Below, in pieces: positions 16,127-25,874 of a stretch of DNA of 64,000 nucleotides. The number at the start of each line of letters is the position of its first letter. The stretch's first letter is position 1. Made by a program: the position numbers and the translations under genes. A model generated the notes under the pieces. It was not told where the DNA came from. It worked only from the letters and a program-made list of their open reading frames with translations, and ran no database searches. Source of the stretch: Candidatus Kapaibacterium sp. (GTDB lineage: Bacteria > Bacteroidota > Ignavibacteria > Kapaibacteriales > UBA2268); assembly GCA_023957315.1 (NCBI GenBank), contig JAMLHE010000005.1, forward strand, positions 1-64,000, read 5' to 3'.

Positions 16127-18487
16127 ATGGACATTCAGGACATGACCAAAGAAGAGCTCCTAAAAGAGCTACAAGCATTTATTCAAGAGAATAATACTTT
16201 GAAATCTTTAATAGCAAAGGAAGAAGCAGAATTTGTTATTGCCAATAAAGAGCTTGCCTTTCAAAATGATGAGAAGGAAAAAAGAGCTGCAGAGCTAATC
16301 ATTGCCAACAAAGAACTCGCTTTTCAAAATGATGAGAAGGAAAGAAGGGCTGCTAAATTAGTCATTGCCAACAAAGAACTTATCTTGCAAAACGATGAGA
16401 AGGAGAAACGTGCTGCTGAATTAGTCATTGCTAACAAAGAGCTCGCTTTTCAGAACGATGAAAAGGAAAAAAGAGCGGCAGAATTAATCATTGCTAACAA
16501 AGAACTCGCTTTTCAAAACGATGAGAAGGAAAAAAGAGCGGCGGAATTAATCATTGCTAACAAAGAACTCGCTTTTCAAAACGATGAGAAGGAAAAAAGA
16601 GCGGCAGAATTAGTCATTGCCAACAAAGAACTCGCTTTTCAAAATGATTTAAAAGAAAAGAGGGCTGCGGAATTAATCATTGCTAACAAAGAACTTGCTT
16701 TTCAAAATGATGAAAAAGAAAAGAGGGCGGCAGAATTAATCATTGCTAACAATGAACTTGCTTTTCAAAATGAATTAAAAGAAAAGAGGGCTGCGGAATT
16801 AATCATTGCCAACAAAGAACTTGCTTTTCAAAATGATGAAAAAGAAAAGAGGGCGGCAGAATTAATCATTGCTAACAATGAACTTGCTTTTCAAAATGAT
16901 TTAAAAGAAAAGAGAGCTGCGGAATTAATACTAGCAAAGGAAAAAGCTGAAGAATTTGAAAATAAATTCAGACAAATAGCTGAAAATATAGACGAAGTTT
17001 TTTGGTTGCGAACAAAAAGTGAAATGATTTATATAAGCCCTTCATTTGAAAAGATTTGGGGTATTCCTTGTCAAGATATTTATGAAGACCCCAAGATGTT
17101 TACCGATAGAATTCACCCTGATGATAAATCTAATGTAGAGGAAATAGTTATATCAAGCGAATTCAATGATTTAGGATTATTCAACTATGAGTATCGAATA
17201 TTACGAACAGCAAATCAAATACGATGGATAAATGCCAAAACATTTCCAATAATTGATGATACGGGACAGATATTAAAAAGAGTTGGAATTGCTTCAGATA
17301 TAACTGAGAAATACGAAAGTAATCTAGAGTTAATTAAATCCAAAGAACACGCCGAACAAAGCGACAGACTTAAATCTGCATTTTTAGCCAATATGTCACA
17401 TGAAATCCGGACTCCGATGAACGGTATTTTAGGTTTTGCCAGCATTTTGAAAGAAGCTGACCTTACCGGTGAGGAGCGAAGTGAATATCTCGAACTCATG
17501 GAGCAAAGTGGTATCCGTATGCTCAATATCATCAACGATATTGTTGATATTTCGAAAATCGAATCCGGGCTAATGGAATTGCATTCGAAGGAAACCAATA
17601 TTAACGAACAAATTGATTATATTTTTACATTCTTCAAACCTGAGATGGATAAAAAGAAAATCAAATTTTCCTCTAAAAAGTCATTAGCAGGAAAAGATGC
17701 TGTTATTAATTCCGACCGTGAAAAAATATATGCAATTCTTACCAATCTTGTCAAAAATGCAATTAAATATACAGATGAAGGGTCAATAGAATTTGGGTAT
17801 AACGTCAGAACTGAAAACGAAACTTCGGTATTGGAATTTTATATTAAAGACACCGGAATAGGAATTCCGAAGAATAGACAGGAAGCGATTTTTGAACGCT
17901 TTATTCAAGCCGATATAAATGACAAAATGGCTCGACAAGGTGCAGGTTTGGGTTTATCTATTTCTAAAGCATTTGTGGAGCTACTCGGTGGAGACATGTG
18001 GGTTAATAGCGAAGAAGGAATAGGCTCAACATTTTATTTCTCTTTGCCTTATATCACCGAACCGAAGGAAACAATTAATAAACAGACTGATGGTGTGGTC
18101 AGCCCAATTAAACCGGAAGTTGAGGGATTGAAAATTTTAATTGCCGAAGACGATGAAACATCCGGGCAATTGATTTCAATAACTGTCAAAAAAATTAGCA
18201 AAGAAATATTAAGAGCAAGAACCGGCACTGCAGCAGTTGAAATCTGCCACAATAACCCTGACATTGATTTAATTCTGATGGATATTCAAATGCCTGATAT
18301 GAATGGATATGATGCTACCCGTCAAATTCGCCAATTCAACAACGATGTTATCATAATTGCTCAAACAGCTTTTGGGCTTTCAGGCGACCGAGAAAAGACT
18401 ATCGCAGCCGGATGCAACGATTATATTGGAAAACCTATTAACAAATCTGTATTACTTGAATTAATTCAAAAGCATTTTACACATTAG
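16127..18487 (+). CDS. Hybrid histidine kinase with 21-residue coiled-coil repeats
   Basis: 786 residues, no membrane segment. Order: short N-terminal helix; eleven tandem 21-residue units of the type IANKELAFQNDEKEKRAAELI (residues 38-268); PAS domain (about 275-400, with FWLRTKSEMIYISPSFEKIWG and an ITEK exit); HisKA with the phospho-His in NMSHEIRTPMNG; HATPase with NLVKNAIKYT, DTGIGIP and GAGLGLSISK; and a receiver domain (LIAEDDE, phospho-Asp in ILMDIQMP, Lys in IGKPIN). The repeats are three heptads long and should form one long coiled coil. It would act as a cytosolic sensor with internal phosphotransfer; signal and output are unknown. No response regulator gene is adjacent. Confidence 0.93.
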   Translation: MDIQDMTKEELLKELQAFIQENNTLKSLIAKEEAEFVIANKELAFQNDEKEKRAAELIIANKELAFQNDEKERRAAKLVIANKELILQNDEKEKRAAELVIANKELAFQNDEKEKRAAELIIANKELAFQNDEKEKRAAELIIANKELAFQNDEKEKRAAELVIANKELAFQNDLKEKRAAELIIANKELAFQNDEKEKRAAELIIANNELAFQNELKEKRAAELIIANKELAFQNDEKEKRAAELIIANNELAFQNDLKEKRAAELILAKEKAEEFENKFRQIAENIDEVFWLRTKSEMIYISPSFEKIWGIPCQDIYEDPKMFTDRIHPDDKSNVEEIVISSEFNDLGLFNYEYRILRTANQIRWINAKTFPIIDDTGQILKRVGIASDITEKYESNLELIKSKEHAEQSDRLKSAFLANMSHEIRTPMNGILGFASILKEADLTGEERSEYLELMEQSGIRMLNIINDIVDISKIESGLMELHSKETNINEQIDYIFTFFKPEMDKKKIKFSSKKSLAGKDAVINSDREKIYAILTNLVKNAIKYTDEGSIEFGYNVRTENETSVLEFYIKDTGIGIPKNRQEAIFERFIQADINDKMARQGAGLGLSISKAFVELLGGDMWVNSEEGIGSTFYFSLPYITEPKETINKQTDGVVSPIKPEVEGLKILIAEDDETSGQLISITVKKISKEILRARTGTAAVEICHNNPDIDLILMDIQMPDMNGYDATRQIRQFNNDVIIIAQTAFGLSGDREKTIAAGCNDYIGKPINKSVLLELIQKHFTH
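16238..16930 (+). repeat. Eleven 63-bp tandem repeats inside the kinase gene
   Basis: In-frame array encoding 21-residue heptad-based units. Units 8+9 and 10+11 are near-identical 126-bp blocks, and units 7, 9 and 11 share a Leu in place of Glu after Asn-Asp/Glu. The array therefore grew by duplicating single and double units. Confidence 0.93.
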
Positions 18488-18516
18488 ATAAATAAATATT
18501 GATAATTTATTTCTGT

Positions 18517-18613
18517 CCTGTCAGTTGTTACAACTGACAGGATTTTTTTTTGCTATGTGTCCAAAATATTGTATTTTTGGGACATGTAAAAGATATGCGA
18601 CAAAAAGCACCAT
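18517..18613. repeat. Dispersed repeat, long form copy B, acting as terminator
   Basis: Starts with a perfect 12-bp inverted repeat, CCTGTCAGTTGT-T-ACAACTGACAGG (18517-18541), followed by a T run, so on + it can terminate the kinase transcript. The rest aligns with copy A at 15787-15885, including the end GCGACAAAAAGCACCAT. Confidence 0.78.
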
Positions 18614-18667
18614 GAATGAATTCACGGGCTATTTAGTTTTAGACTACATACATCAATCCCACCATTT

Positions 18668-18698
18668 TTTGTACTTAGCGGAAATAGTCCTATTTTTG
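18668..18698 (+). promoter_or_regulatory. Bacteroidota-type promoter of the methyltransferase gene
   Basis: TTTG (18668-18671), 19 bases, TATTTTTG (18691-18698), 22 bases ahead of the ATG at 18721. Confidence 0.7.
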
Positions 18699-18720
18699 TA
18701 GCTATGAATAAGGAGAAAAA

Positions 18721-19686
18721 ATGAGTGAATGTAGAATTTGTGGCAATGTGGAAAATAATCGGATTCATGTCGCTAAGGAGATGATGTTCGGGATGCGTGA
18801 CGAATTTGAGTATATCGAATGTGGTAACTGCGGATGCCTCCAGATAGCGACGATTCCCGAAAACCTAAACAAATACTATCCCGCAAATGATTATTACGCA
18901 TATTCAAACATCCAAAATCAGAGCAAGTTCAAGCTGTTTTTCAAGAGGAGACTTGCCGACCATCTACTCAAACGCCCGAATTTGCTTGGTGCTTTGCTCA
19001 AAATGATATACGGCGAACCTTTCGAAGCTTGGTGGTTCAATAAAACCGGCGTTGACTATGAATCGGAGATTCTTGAGGTCGGCTGTGGCTCGGGGCAGTT
19101 GCTCTTGAATATGCAAAATGCAGGATTCAGGCATTTAACCGGTGCAGACCCCTTTATCGCGGCGGACATACACTACGGTAAGGGCTTGGCAATTCACAAA
19201 AAGTACACAATCGAGTTGGATAAGCAATTTGATTTGATTATGATGCACCACTCCTTCGAGCATGTTCCGGAACCACTCGAAACGCTCAAAGATATTCAGC
19301 GGCTGCTCAAACCAGGCGCTCATGCCCTTATCCGAATTCCGGTCATGCCATCTTACGCATGGACAAAATACGGCACTGATTGGGTTCAGTTGGACGCTCC
19401 CCGCCACTTATATCTGCACTCGGTGCGAAGTATGCAAATTATGGCTGAAAGTGCAAATCTGACAATCACCGATGTCACCTACGATTCCACCGATATTCAA
19501 TTTTGGGGTAGTGAGCAATACCTGCAAGGCATCCCCTTAAAGGACGAAAAATCTTATGCTGTAAATCGTTCCAAATCTATCTTTACACGCGAAGAAATCC
19601 GCAATTTCCGACATCAAGCCTCAGAGTTGAATCGCCAGCATCAAGGAGATTCGGCATGTTTTATTTTAAAATCAAAAAATTTTTAA
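18721..19686 (+). CDS. Class I SAM methyltransferase with N-terminal zinc ribbon
   Basis: 321 residues. The N-terminus has two Cys pairs, CRIC and CGNC, forming a probable zinc ribbon. The Rossmann methyltransferase core begins ILEVGCGSGQLLLNM (SAM-binding motif I), then TGADPF (motif II), FDLIMMHHSFEHVPEP (motif IV region) and LLKPGAHALIRIPV. This is the Methyltransf_11/12 type often found in sugar or O-antigen pathways and in scattered single genes. The substrate cannot be told. It has its own promoter and no operon partner. Confidence 0.82.
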   Translation: MSECRICGNVENNRIHVAKEMMFGMRDEFEYIECGNCGCLQIATIPENLNKYYPANDYYAYSNIQNQSKFKLFFKRRLADHLLKRPNLLGALLKMIYGEPFEAWWFNKTGVDYESEILEVGCGSGQLLLNMQNAGFRHLTGADPFIAADIHYGKGLAIHKKYTIELDKQFDLIMMHHSFEHVPEPLETLKDIQRLLKPGAHALIRIPVMPSYAWTKYGTDWVQLDAPRHLYLHSVRSMQIMAESANLTITDVTYDSTDIQFWGSEQYLQGIPLKDEKSYAVNRSKSIFTREEIRNFRHQASELNRQHQGDSACFILKSKNF

Positions 19687-19849
19687 TTTTTTTTGTTCCT
19701 TTTTGGACTTTCATGTGTCATATGTTTAGGAGATGGAAATTTCCTGAAATTTTTGTTGCTTTGCTTCGTGATTTTCGATAAGTTTGAGTAATGAAAATGT
19801 TGGATTCTAAATAAGAAATTTGACGATGTTTCAGTAAATATACAGGGTG

Positions 19850-21127
19850 ATGAACATGAGAGCCTTAGCATCAGTAGTATTCTCGATTTTGACAATCGCC
19901 TTCATTGGCAGTTGTTGCACTACGGAAGTAGTGGAATATCCAACGCAAATCTGGGTTCCTGTTTACAAGAACTTAGATGAAATCCGCAACGGTGTAAAAG
20001 CAGGAACCGCTCGTGCATTGAAAAATCCGGGCAAAATCTACTTTTACGGTAAGTATATACTTGTCAACGAACGTAACGAAGGGATTCATGTGATTGACAA
20101 CACTAACCCACGTATGCCCAAAAACCTTTCATTCATCGAGATTCCCGGCAATGGCGATATGGCTGTTCGCAACAATATCTTATTTGCGAATAGCTACATA
20201 GATTTGGTGGCTCTCGACATCAGCAACCCTTCCTCGCCTACCGTAGTCAAGAGAATTGAGGGCATCTTCCCTATGCTCACCGATGGGCTCTGGGGTGGTG
20301 CTGAAACTAAGGAAGGCATGGTGGTCGAGTATGTTCTGAAGGACACTGTTTACAAATATTATTATGAAGATTGCGGCAAGGGACCTTTAAATCACGACTA
20401 TCCGGTGGGTAATAGAGAATTTGGAAACGGCGATATAAGCATGGACAACAGCAAAGGAAACCCGAGCCAAACAGGCAAGGGTGGCTCGATGGCAAGATTT
20501 ACCATTTATGATAAATATTTGTACTCGGTCGATATGACTTCCTTGCAATTATTCGATATTTCGACTCCACGCGACCCAAAAGTTTGGTCAAAAGTGAGTA
20601 TTGGGTGGGAAATCGAGACAATATTTCCATTCAGGGACAAGCTTTTCATCGGCTCTACAACCGGAATGTTCATCTATGACGTGTCAGATGCTGCTCATCC
20701 AAAGCAATTGGGTCAATTTAGTCATGCACGCGGTTGCGACCCTGTGGTTGCCAATGACAAATACGCTTATGTAACTCTTCGCACAGGCACGCGTTGCGTC
20801 GGCAATCTGAATCAATTAGACGTGCTCGACATTAGCGATTTGACCAACCCAAAATTGATTAAGACTTATCCTATGCAAGAGCCTGCCGGATTGGGCTTGG
20901 ACAATAATATACTCTTCTTGTGTGATGGACCCGCGGGTTTGAAAGTTTACGATGTGGCAAATCCTGCAGAAATCAAATTGTTGGATTGGCAAAGCGACAT
21001 CAAAACATTCGATGTGATTCCGCTCGGCTCTTCATTGCTGATGATTGGCGAAGACGGCTTATTTCAATATGATTACACCGACCCGAAAAATTTGATTTTG
21101 CTGAGCAAGATTCCTATTGTAAAATAA
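19850..21127 (+). CDS. LVIVD-repeat lipoprotein
   Basis: About 425 residues, signal peptide with lipobox FIGSC, so surface- or periplasm-anchored. The mature part is a chain of beta-propeller-like repeats of the LVIVD type: GIHVIDNTNPRMPKNL, LVALDISNPSSPTVV, LQLFDISTPRDPKV, MFIYDVSDAAHPKQLG, LDVLDISDLTNPKLI and LKVYDVANPAEIKLL. Such proteins are common in this phylum and probably mediate binding at the surface; no enzymatic site is visible. GTG (19847), ATG (19850) and ATG (19856) are all possible starts; AGGG at 19844-19847 suits 19856 best. Confidence 0.82.
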   Translation: MNMRALASVVFSILTIAFIGSCCTTEVVEYPTQIWVPVYKNLDEIRNGVKAGTARALKNPGKIYFYGKYILVNERNEGIHVIDNTNPRMPKNLSFIEIPGNGDMAVRNNILFANSYIDLVALDISNPSSPTVVKRIEGIFPMLTDGLWGGAETKEGMVVEYVLKDTVYKYYYEDCGKGPLNHDYPVGNREFGNGDISMDNSKGNPSQTGKGGSMARFTIYDKYLYSVDMTSLQLFDISTPRDPKVWSKVSIGWEIETIFPFRDKLFIGSTTGMFIYDVSDAAHPKQLGQFSHARGCDPVVANDKYAYVTLRTGTRCVGNLNQLDVLDISDLTNPKLIKTYPMQEPAGLGLDNNILFLCDGPAGLKVYDVANPAEIKLLDWQSDIKTFDVIPLGSSLLMIGEDGLFQYDYTDPKNLILLSKIPIVK

Positions 21128-21142
21128 TTTTATTATGAATTA

Positions 21143-21176
21143 AATGCCGAGAACTGTTTAGTTTTCGGCATTTTTT
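21143..21176 (+). terminator. Intrinsic terminator after the LVIVD lipoprotein gene
   Basis: AATGCCGAGAAC (21143-21154) with GTTTTCGGCATT (21161-21172), 12 bp including one G-T pair, 6-nt loop, then T6. Confidence 0.88.
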
Positions 21177-21191
21177 GTTATTTTAGACTTT

Positions 21192-21827
21192 ATGGAAAGA
21201 GCAAAAATAAGGAGCGTTAAGCAGAAAAATCAGAGAAGTAATCTCTGTGTAATCGAATTTTACGAAAATCGTGACAAAATCGAAGTGCATTTGGATATTG
21301 TGGTCAACAGCGGATTGAGGAAAGATTTGGAGCTGGAAGCTGCAGAAATCGAGCAATTAATCAATGCTCAAAAACTTCTTACCGCCAAACAACAATGTTA
21401 CCGCTATGCTGCAATGAAGCCCCGCACACGAAAGCAAATGCGGCAGTACATGCGCACAAAACAACATGATGCAGCCTTTCATGAAAGCTTGTTGGCTTTT
21501 TTGGACGAATTTGGCTTGATTGATGATATGAAATTTGCTATCACTTTTATCAACAGTACTTTAGCACGGAAATCGATCGGAATTAGGCGAATGAAATCTG
21601 AATTGATGGTAAAAGGCGTTAATGCACAAATGGCAGACGAGGCAATAAATAAATTTTATCCACAGGAAAATATTATCGAATTTGCCGAAAAAGCAGCCGA
21701 AAAGAAAATGAAATCAATCAGGAATAAAATCCCCGAAAAACAAAAATCGTCACTTGCAAATCACCTTATTTATTTAGGATTTGATACAAGTATTGTTTTC
21801 AAAGTTGTCAAAAAATATTTTAAATAA
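21192..21827 (+). CDS. recX: RecX family regulator of RecA
   Basis: 211 residues. Recognised by the three-helix RecX repeats: CYRYAAMKPRTRKQMRQYM, then LLAFLDEFGLIDDMKFAITFI, then RRMKSELMVKGV and the C-terminal repeat ending LIYLGFDTSIVFKVVKKYFK. RecX binds RecA filaments and limits recombinase activity. recA is not nearby. It starts 16 bases after the upstream terminator with no strong promoter seen, and converges on the GH57 gene, leaving six bases between the stop codons. Confidence 0.87.
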   Translation: MERAKIRSVKQKNQRSNLCVIEFYENRDKIEVHLDIVVNSGLRKDLELEAAEIEQLINAQKLLTAKQQCYRYAAMKPRTRKQMRQYMRTKQHDAAFHESLLAFLDEFGLIDDMKFAITFINSTLARKSIGIRRMKSELMVKGVNAQMADEAINKFYPQENIIEFAEKAAEKKMKSIRNKIPEKQKSSLANHLIYLGFDTSIVFKVVKKYFK

Positions 21828-21833
21828 TATTCA

Positions 21834-23903
21834 TTATATTTCCATAAATCCGTCCGTCGGAATTTGAATAGTCTCCCCCGCTGATTCGATAATTAATTTT
21901 AAGTAGGATAATTTATTATTTTGAATTATTTTATCAATTTGCAGAGCAAAATTAACAAAATTATTATTGTTATAAATATTTACTTCGCTAATATTTTCTA
22001 ATTCAATTTTTGATAATTTATTTAATCTCGTATATTTAATTTCTACATGATTTTCAAAAATAATTTTTAATGCAAAATCGGTGACATTTTCGGATAATTT
22101 TATTCCCAAATATAATTGATTTTCATCATAAGCATATTTGAAAGATTCAATTACGCTTCCCGACTTGTGCATCGAAGAGTTGTCGGTATTTAAATCAATA
22201 TTACCGCCCGAGCGCCAAGATTCGGAAATCGGCGAAAGATTCAAATCCGGCGTAATTTCCTCCTTTGGCTTCTTAACGCCCGACTCTAAGAAATGGTTTG
22301 CAATCGGCACATTTAGCTCATCCGGAATTTCCAATTTGAGCAATTCGTAAATTCGCGAAACATGATGCCTAAAGAGCAAATCAAACTCTGCCTTATTTTC
22401 AGTGTGGTGCTCCGGACCATACCACCAGAACCAATCCGAGCCTTCAGCAATCATAATTTCATTCAAAATTTCTCTCTCAAGTTCACTATCCAAGGTGTGG
22501 CGTAAATTTTCAAAAGTTGCCCTTGCATTAGACAGTACATTCCAAGCTTTGATGTCATCTTCGTGCCCAATCCAAATATTGAAATTGGCATTAATCCACG
22601 AACCGGCTCTAATTGATGTAAGTGGTGGGAAAAAATCTTTTGCATTGCTTTGGTTTACTACTTCGCTAAAAGTAACCGTTTGCAATTTATCAGATTTGTC
22701 CAATCGCAAGAAAAGTTCTCGCAAAAAAGGAATTCCGTTGTCCTTGTAAAATTCCCAACAGTTCTCACCATCGAGAATCACCGAAACGACGGCATTATCG
22801 AGTGCCGATTCGCCATATTGTCTGATGATTTTATCGCGAATCTTGAGCAAAGAATTTACAAAATCTTTCGCTGCATCGGATGCATTCCACGTTGAATAGA
22901 GGAAACCAATTTTATCGGAAAGATGATTATCACGATAAAAACCGGTTATGTCCCCATTTTCACCTTTAAATTTGCGTGGGAAATATTTTTCGAGCGGATT
23001 ATAAGTTTCTCCGACTGAATGCAATAGTACGAGTTCATCACTTGCGAACCAGCTAATGTTGTGGTCAATCATAAGATTGAGTACTTCATTTGAAACGGAG
23101 CCTTCGGAGGGCCAAATCCCACGTGGTTTTTCGCCGAAAATTGATGTGAAATAATCGAACCCCGAACCGAGCTGCAAATCAGCATCTTCCGGAAAATTAT
23201 AAATTGGTTCAGGCATCATATTGTCAGGATTTGCCTCAAGTGCTGAGCGGCTGTCGCAAATCAATGGCAAAATCGGGTGAAACATTGGCGAACAGCTAAT
23301 TTCAATTTGCTTCAAATCTCGCAATCGCTTATATTGGTTCACGATTTTTGCTAACAAGAAATTTTGCTCCTGAATCATCATAATCTTTTCATCTTCGGTA
23401 AAATCTCGACCTTTGATTCTAAGTCTGTTTATGATACCATGCTGAGATGAATAGTACCCAAACCACGAAAGATTGTACCACATCTGCAAATCGCGCCAAT
23501 CCTTCTCTTGAAAATTATTAACAGCATTTGAATCATATTTCACATGATTATATAATTCGTGAAATCGAGGATTTGGTTTAATCATATTCTCGAAATTTGA
23601 ATGGAAAAAGTACTTCAGAATTTCCGATTTATCAGCTTCAGTCAACTCTTTCGCATTTTTTGCAGTCAAAACGCGAATTTTGTCAGTCCCTTTGGAGCGG
23701 ACGTAATCATCAATTTGCAAATTGAGCGATGGAGCAAAGTTAAAGGTTTGCTTTATATTTGGAAATTCATACAGCACTTCCGGCAAATCATAATAGTCTT
23801 TTGTACCGTGTAACAAGACCCATGGTAATATAAATTCATTGTTAATCTTATAGTACGGCTGATGTTGATGCCAAAGGAATGCAACTTTTAGAGATTTATT
23901 CAT
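21834..23903 (-). CDS. Glycoside hydrolase family 57 protein
   Basis: 689 residues. The N-terminal FLWHQHQPYYK is the classical GH57 opening (conserved region 1). GIWPSEGSVSNEV probably carries the catalytic Glu nucleophile and VSVILDGENCWEFYKDNG a later conserved region; ISWFASDELVLL lies between them. GH57 enzymes act on alpha-glucans (amylase, glucanotransferase, branching enzyme). The last ~150 residues are beta-rich with many Asn and look like an added C-terminal domain. No signal peptide, so cytosolic, suggesting internal glycogen or maltodextrin use. Exact specificity unknown. Confidence 0.85.
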   Translation of the reverse strand: MNKSLKVAFLWHQHQPYYKINNEFILPWVLLHGTKDYYDLPEVLYEFPNIKQTFNFAPSLNLQIDDYVRSKGTDKIRVLTAKNAKELTEADKSEILKYFFHSNFENMIKPNPRFHELYNHVKYDSNAVNNFQEKDWRDLQMWYNLSWFGYYSSQHGIINRLRIKGRDFTEDEKIMMIQEQNFLLAKIVNQYKRLRDLKQIEISCSPMFHPILPLICDSRSALEANPDNMMPEPIYNFPEDADLQLGSGFDYFTSIFGEKPRGIWPSEGSVSNEVLNLMIDHNISWFASDELVLLHSVGETYNPLEKYFPRKFKGENGDITGFYRDNHLSDKIGFLYSTWNASDAAKDFVNSLLKIRDKIIRQYGESALDNAVVSVILDGENCWEFYKDNGIPFLRELFLRLDKSDKLQTVTFSEVVNQSNAKDFFPPLTSIRAGSWINANFNIWIGHEDDIKAWNVLSNARATFENLRHTLDSELEREILNEIMIAEGSDWFWWYGPEHHTENKAEFDLLFRHHVSRIYELLKLEIPDELNVPIANHFLESGVKKPKEEITPDLNLSPISESWRSGGNIDLNTDNSSMHKSGSVIESFKYAYDENQLYLGIKLSENVTDFALKIIFENHVEIKYTRLNKLSKIELENISEVNIYNNNNFVNFALQIDKIIQNNKLSYLKLIIESAGETIQIPTDGFMEI

Positions 23904-24079
23904 AGTCTTTCACTTATTTTTCAATTCAAAACAAAATTCAATTTACAAAATTTTTTGCTTGTAAATTTACCAAAAAATCAACAATTATATGTTAAATCGC
24001 TGAAATTCCCTTAAATTTGTAAAGTAAATCGTTGTGAAATTAAAAATTTCGCATTTAATATTAATAAGAGGTTAAAATT

Positions 24080-25567
24080 ATGGAAAAATTTAAAAATTAC
24101 ATTAATGGCGAATGGGTAGAGCCTAAATCAGGCAAATACTTCCCGAATATTTCCCCTGCAAACCATGAAGATATCATCGGTGACTTCCCCGACAGCAATC
24201 AAGAAGACGTCAATGATGCTGTAGCAGCAGCAAAGGCAGCATTTAAGCTATGGAAAAATATGCCCGCTCCCAAACGCGGCGACATCATCAAAAAAGCTGG
24301 CGACATTTTCACCGCACGTAAGAAAGAATTGGGTCGGATTATGACTCGCGAAATGGGCAAGCCAACTTTTGAAACTGAAGGCGACGTCCAAGAAGCTATT
24401 GATACTGCTTATTATGCAGCATCCGAAACACGGAGAATGTTCGGTTTCACTGCACCTTCGGAAATGGATGCCAAAACAAATATGACATTCAGAACTCCAA
24501 TCGGAGTATGCGGTATAATCACTGCTTGGAATTTCCCTGTGGCTGTGCCATCTTGGAAAATTTTGCCCGGACTTGCAGCCGGAAATACTATAGTATATAA
24601 ACCATCTAAAGAATCACCACATTCCGGTGTAGTTTTTGCCGAAATCCTTGAAGAAGCCGGATTACCCAAAGGCGTGTTCAACCTTGTGCTTGGCAAAGGC
24701 TCAATGGGCAATATGATTGTAGAACATCCCGATGTGAACTTAATCGGATTCACCGGCTCTACTGATATTGGTACTAAAATAGGCGAAATTTGCGGTCGGA
24801 TGAATAAAAAAGTATCGCTCGAAATGGGCGGAAAAAATGCTCAAATCGTGCTTGATGACGCCAATCTCGAACTTGCTGTTGACGGAGCGCTCTGGGGAGC
24901 ATTCGGTACAACGGGACAACGTTGCACAGCTACATCGCGTGTAATCGTCGAACAAGGTGTTTATGAAAAGTTTATTGAAATGATTGCAGATAGAGCCAAG
25001 AAACTTAGACTTGGTGATGGTTTAGACCCTAAAACTGATGTCGGTCCGGTTATACATAACAAATCACTCGAGAATTGTGTCAATTACTCTAAGATTGGTT
25101 TGGAAGAGGGCTGCAGACTTGTTTGTGGCGGCGAACCTGCTACAGACGGCGATTTGGCAAAAGGCTCATTCTTCAAACCAACGATATTTGCCGATGTTAC
25201 CCGCAAAATGAGACTATTCCAAGAAGAAATTTTCGGTCCTATCCTATCTATCAGCAAAGCGGATAATTACGAACACGCTGTCGAATTGCAAAACGATTGC
25301 GATTACGGGCTATCTTCTTCGATTTATACCAAGAATGTAAACTTAGCATTCAGGGCGATGAGAGAGATTGAAGCCGGAATCACATATATCAATGCTCCAA
25401 CAATTGGCGCCGAAGCTCATATGCCCTTTGGCGGAGTGAAATTCACGGGCAACGGTCATCGCGAAGGCGGCTGGACTGTATTTGACATCTTTACGGAATG
25501 GAAAACTGTTTATGTTGACTTCTCCGATAGATTGCAAAGAGCACAAATTGATAACTACGACGAATAA
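24080..25567 (+). CDS. NAD(P)-dependent aldehyde dehydrogenase
   Basis: 495 residues, full-length ALDH. It shows the cofactor and substrate blocks [43 protein letters not shown], the general base Glu in [11 protein letters not shown] and the catalytic Cys in [14 protein letters not shown], then [10 protein letters not shown] and the C-terminal [16 protein letters not shown]. Closest by impression to the semialdehyde dehydrogenases (alpha-ketoglutaric semialdehyde or aminoadipic types), but the substrate cannot be fixed. It stands alone, with 176 AT-rich bases upstream, and is followed by the SAM-riboswitch transcript. Confidence 0.9.
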   Translation: MEKFKNYINGEWVEPKSGKYFPNISPANHEDIIGDFPDSNQEDVNDAVAAAKAAFKLWKNMPAPKRGDIIKKAGDIFTARKKELGRIMTREMGKPTFETEGDVQEAIDTAYYAASETRRMFGFTAPSEMDAKTNMTFRTPIGVCGIITAWNFPVAVPSWKILPGLAAGNTIVYKPSKESPHSGVVFAEILEEAGLPKGVFNLVLGKGSMGNMIVEHPDVNLIGFTGSTDIGTKIGEICGRMNKKVSLEMGGKNAQIVLDDANLELAVDGALWGAFGTTGQRCTATSRVIVEQGVYEKFIEMIADRAKKLRLGDGLDPKTDVGPVIHNKSLENCVNYSKIGLEEGCRLVCGGEPATDGDLAKGSFFKPTIFADVTRKMRLFQEEIFGPILSISKADNYEHAVELQNDCDYGLSSSIYTKNVNLAFRAMREIEAGITYINAPTIGAEAHMPFGGVKFTGNGHREGGWTVFDIFTEWKTVYVDFSDRLQRAQIDNYDE

Positions 25568-25572
25568 TTTTT

Positions 25573-25603
25573 TTTGTCATATCAAAATTATTTTTTACTT
25601 TTG
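25573..25603 (+). promoter_or_regulatory. Promoter of the SAM-riboswitch transcript
   Basis: TTTG (25573-25576), 19 bases, TACTTTTG (25596-25603), placing the transcript start just ahead of riboswitch helix P1. Confidence 0.72.
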
Positions 25604-25626
25604 CATTGTAATGTTCTTTGGAAATA

Positions 25627-25735
25627 ACTTATCAAGAAAGGTTGAGGGAAAGGGCCCTATGAAACCTTGGCAACCTGCTATCCATTTAGCAAGGTGCCAA
25701 TTCCTGCCTTCTGCATGTCAGAAGGAAAGATGAGT
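25627..25735 (+). ncRNA. SAM-I (S-box) riboswitch
   Basis: Helix P1 pairs ACTTATC (25627-25633) with GATGAGT (25729-25735). Inside are the conserved core pieces CAAGAAAGGTTGAGGGA, GGCCCTATGAAACC, GGCAACC, AAGGTGCCAATTCC and a variable P4 arm. This is the standard SAM-I layout. SAM binding should let the hairpin at 25764-25789 terminate transcription before the cystathionine synthase/lyase and homoserine dehydrogenase genes. Confidence 0.95.
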
Positions 25736-25763
25736 GAAAAGAGACATAAGAAAATCCTATTAT

Positions 25764-25798
25764 AGCTCTTTTGACTTGTCAAAAGAGCTTATTTTTTT
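25764..25798 (+). terminator. Riboswitch-controlled terminator
   Basis: AGCTCTTTTGAC (25764-25775) and GTCAAAAGAGCT (25778-25789), a 12-bp perfect inverted repeat followed by a T7 run, 28 bases after riboswitch P1. Confidence 0.88.
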
Positions 25799-25874
25799 GC
25801 TCTTTTGGCTAAAAATCTTGATTGATAAGCAAAACAGCAAATAAATTTTATCTTTTTATAATAGGAGACTTTTT

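Noticed and set aside
16238..16930. Regular 63-bp repeats considered as a CRISPR array
   Set aside because: Units are contiguous and in frame, without unique spacers, inside a kinase gene; no cas genes nearby.
25482..25733. 83-codon open frame over the aldehyde dehydrogenase end and the riboswitch
   Set aside because: It overlaps two well-supported features, and its residues reflect the conserved riboswitch bases rather than a protein.
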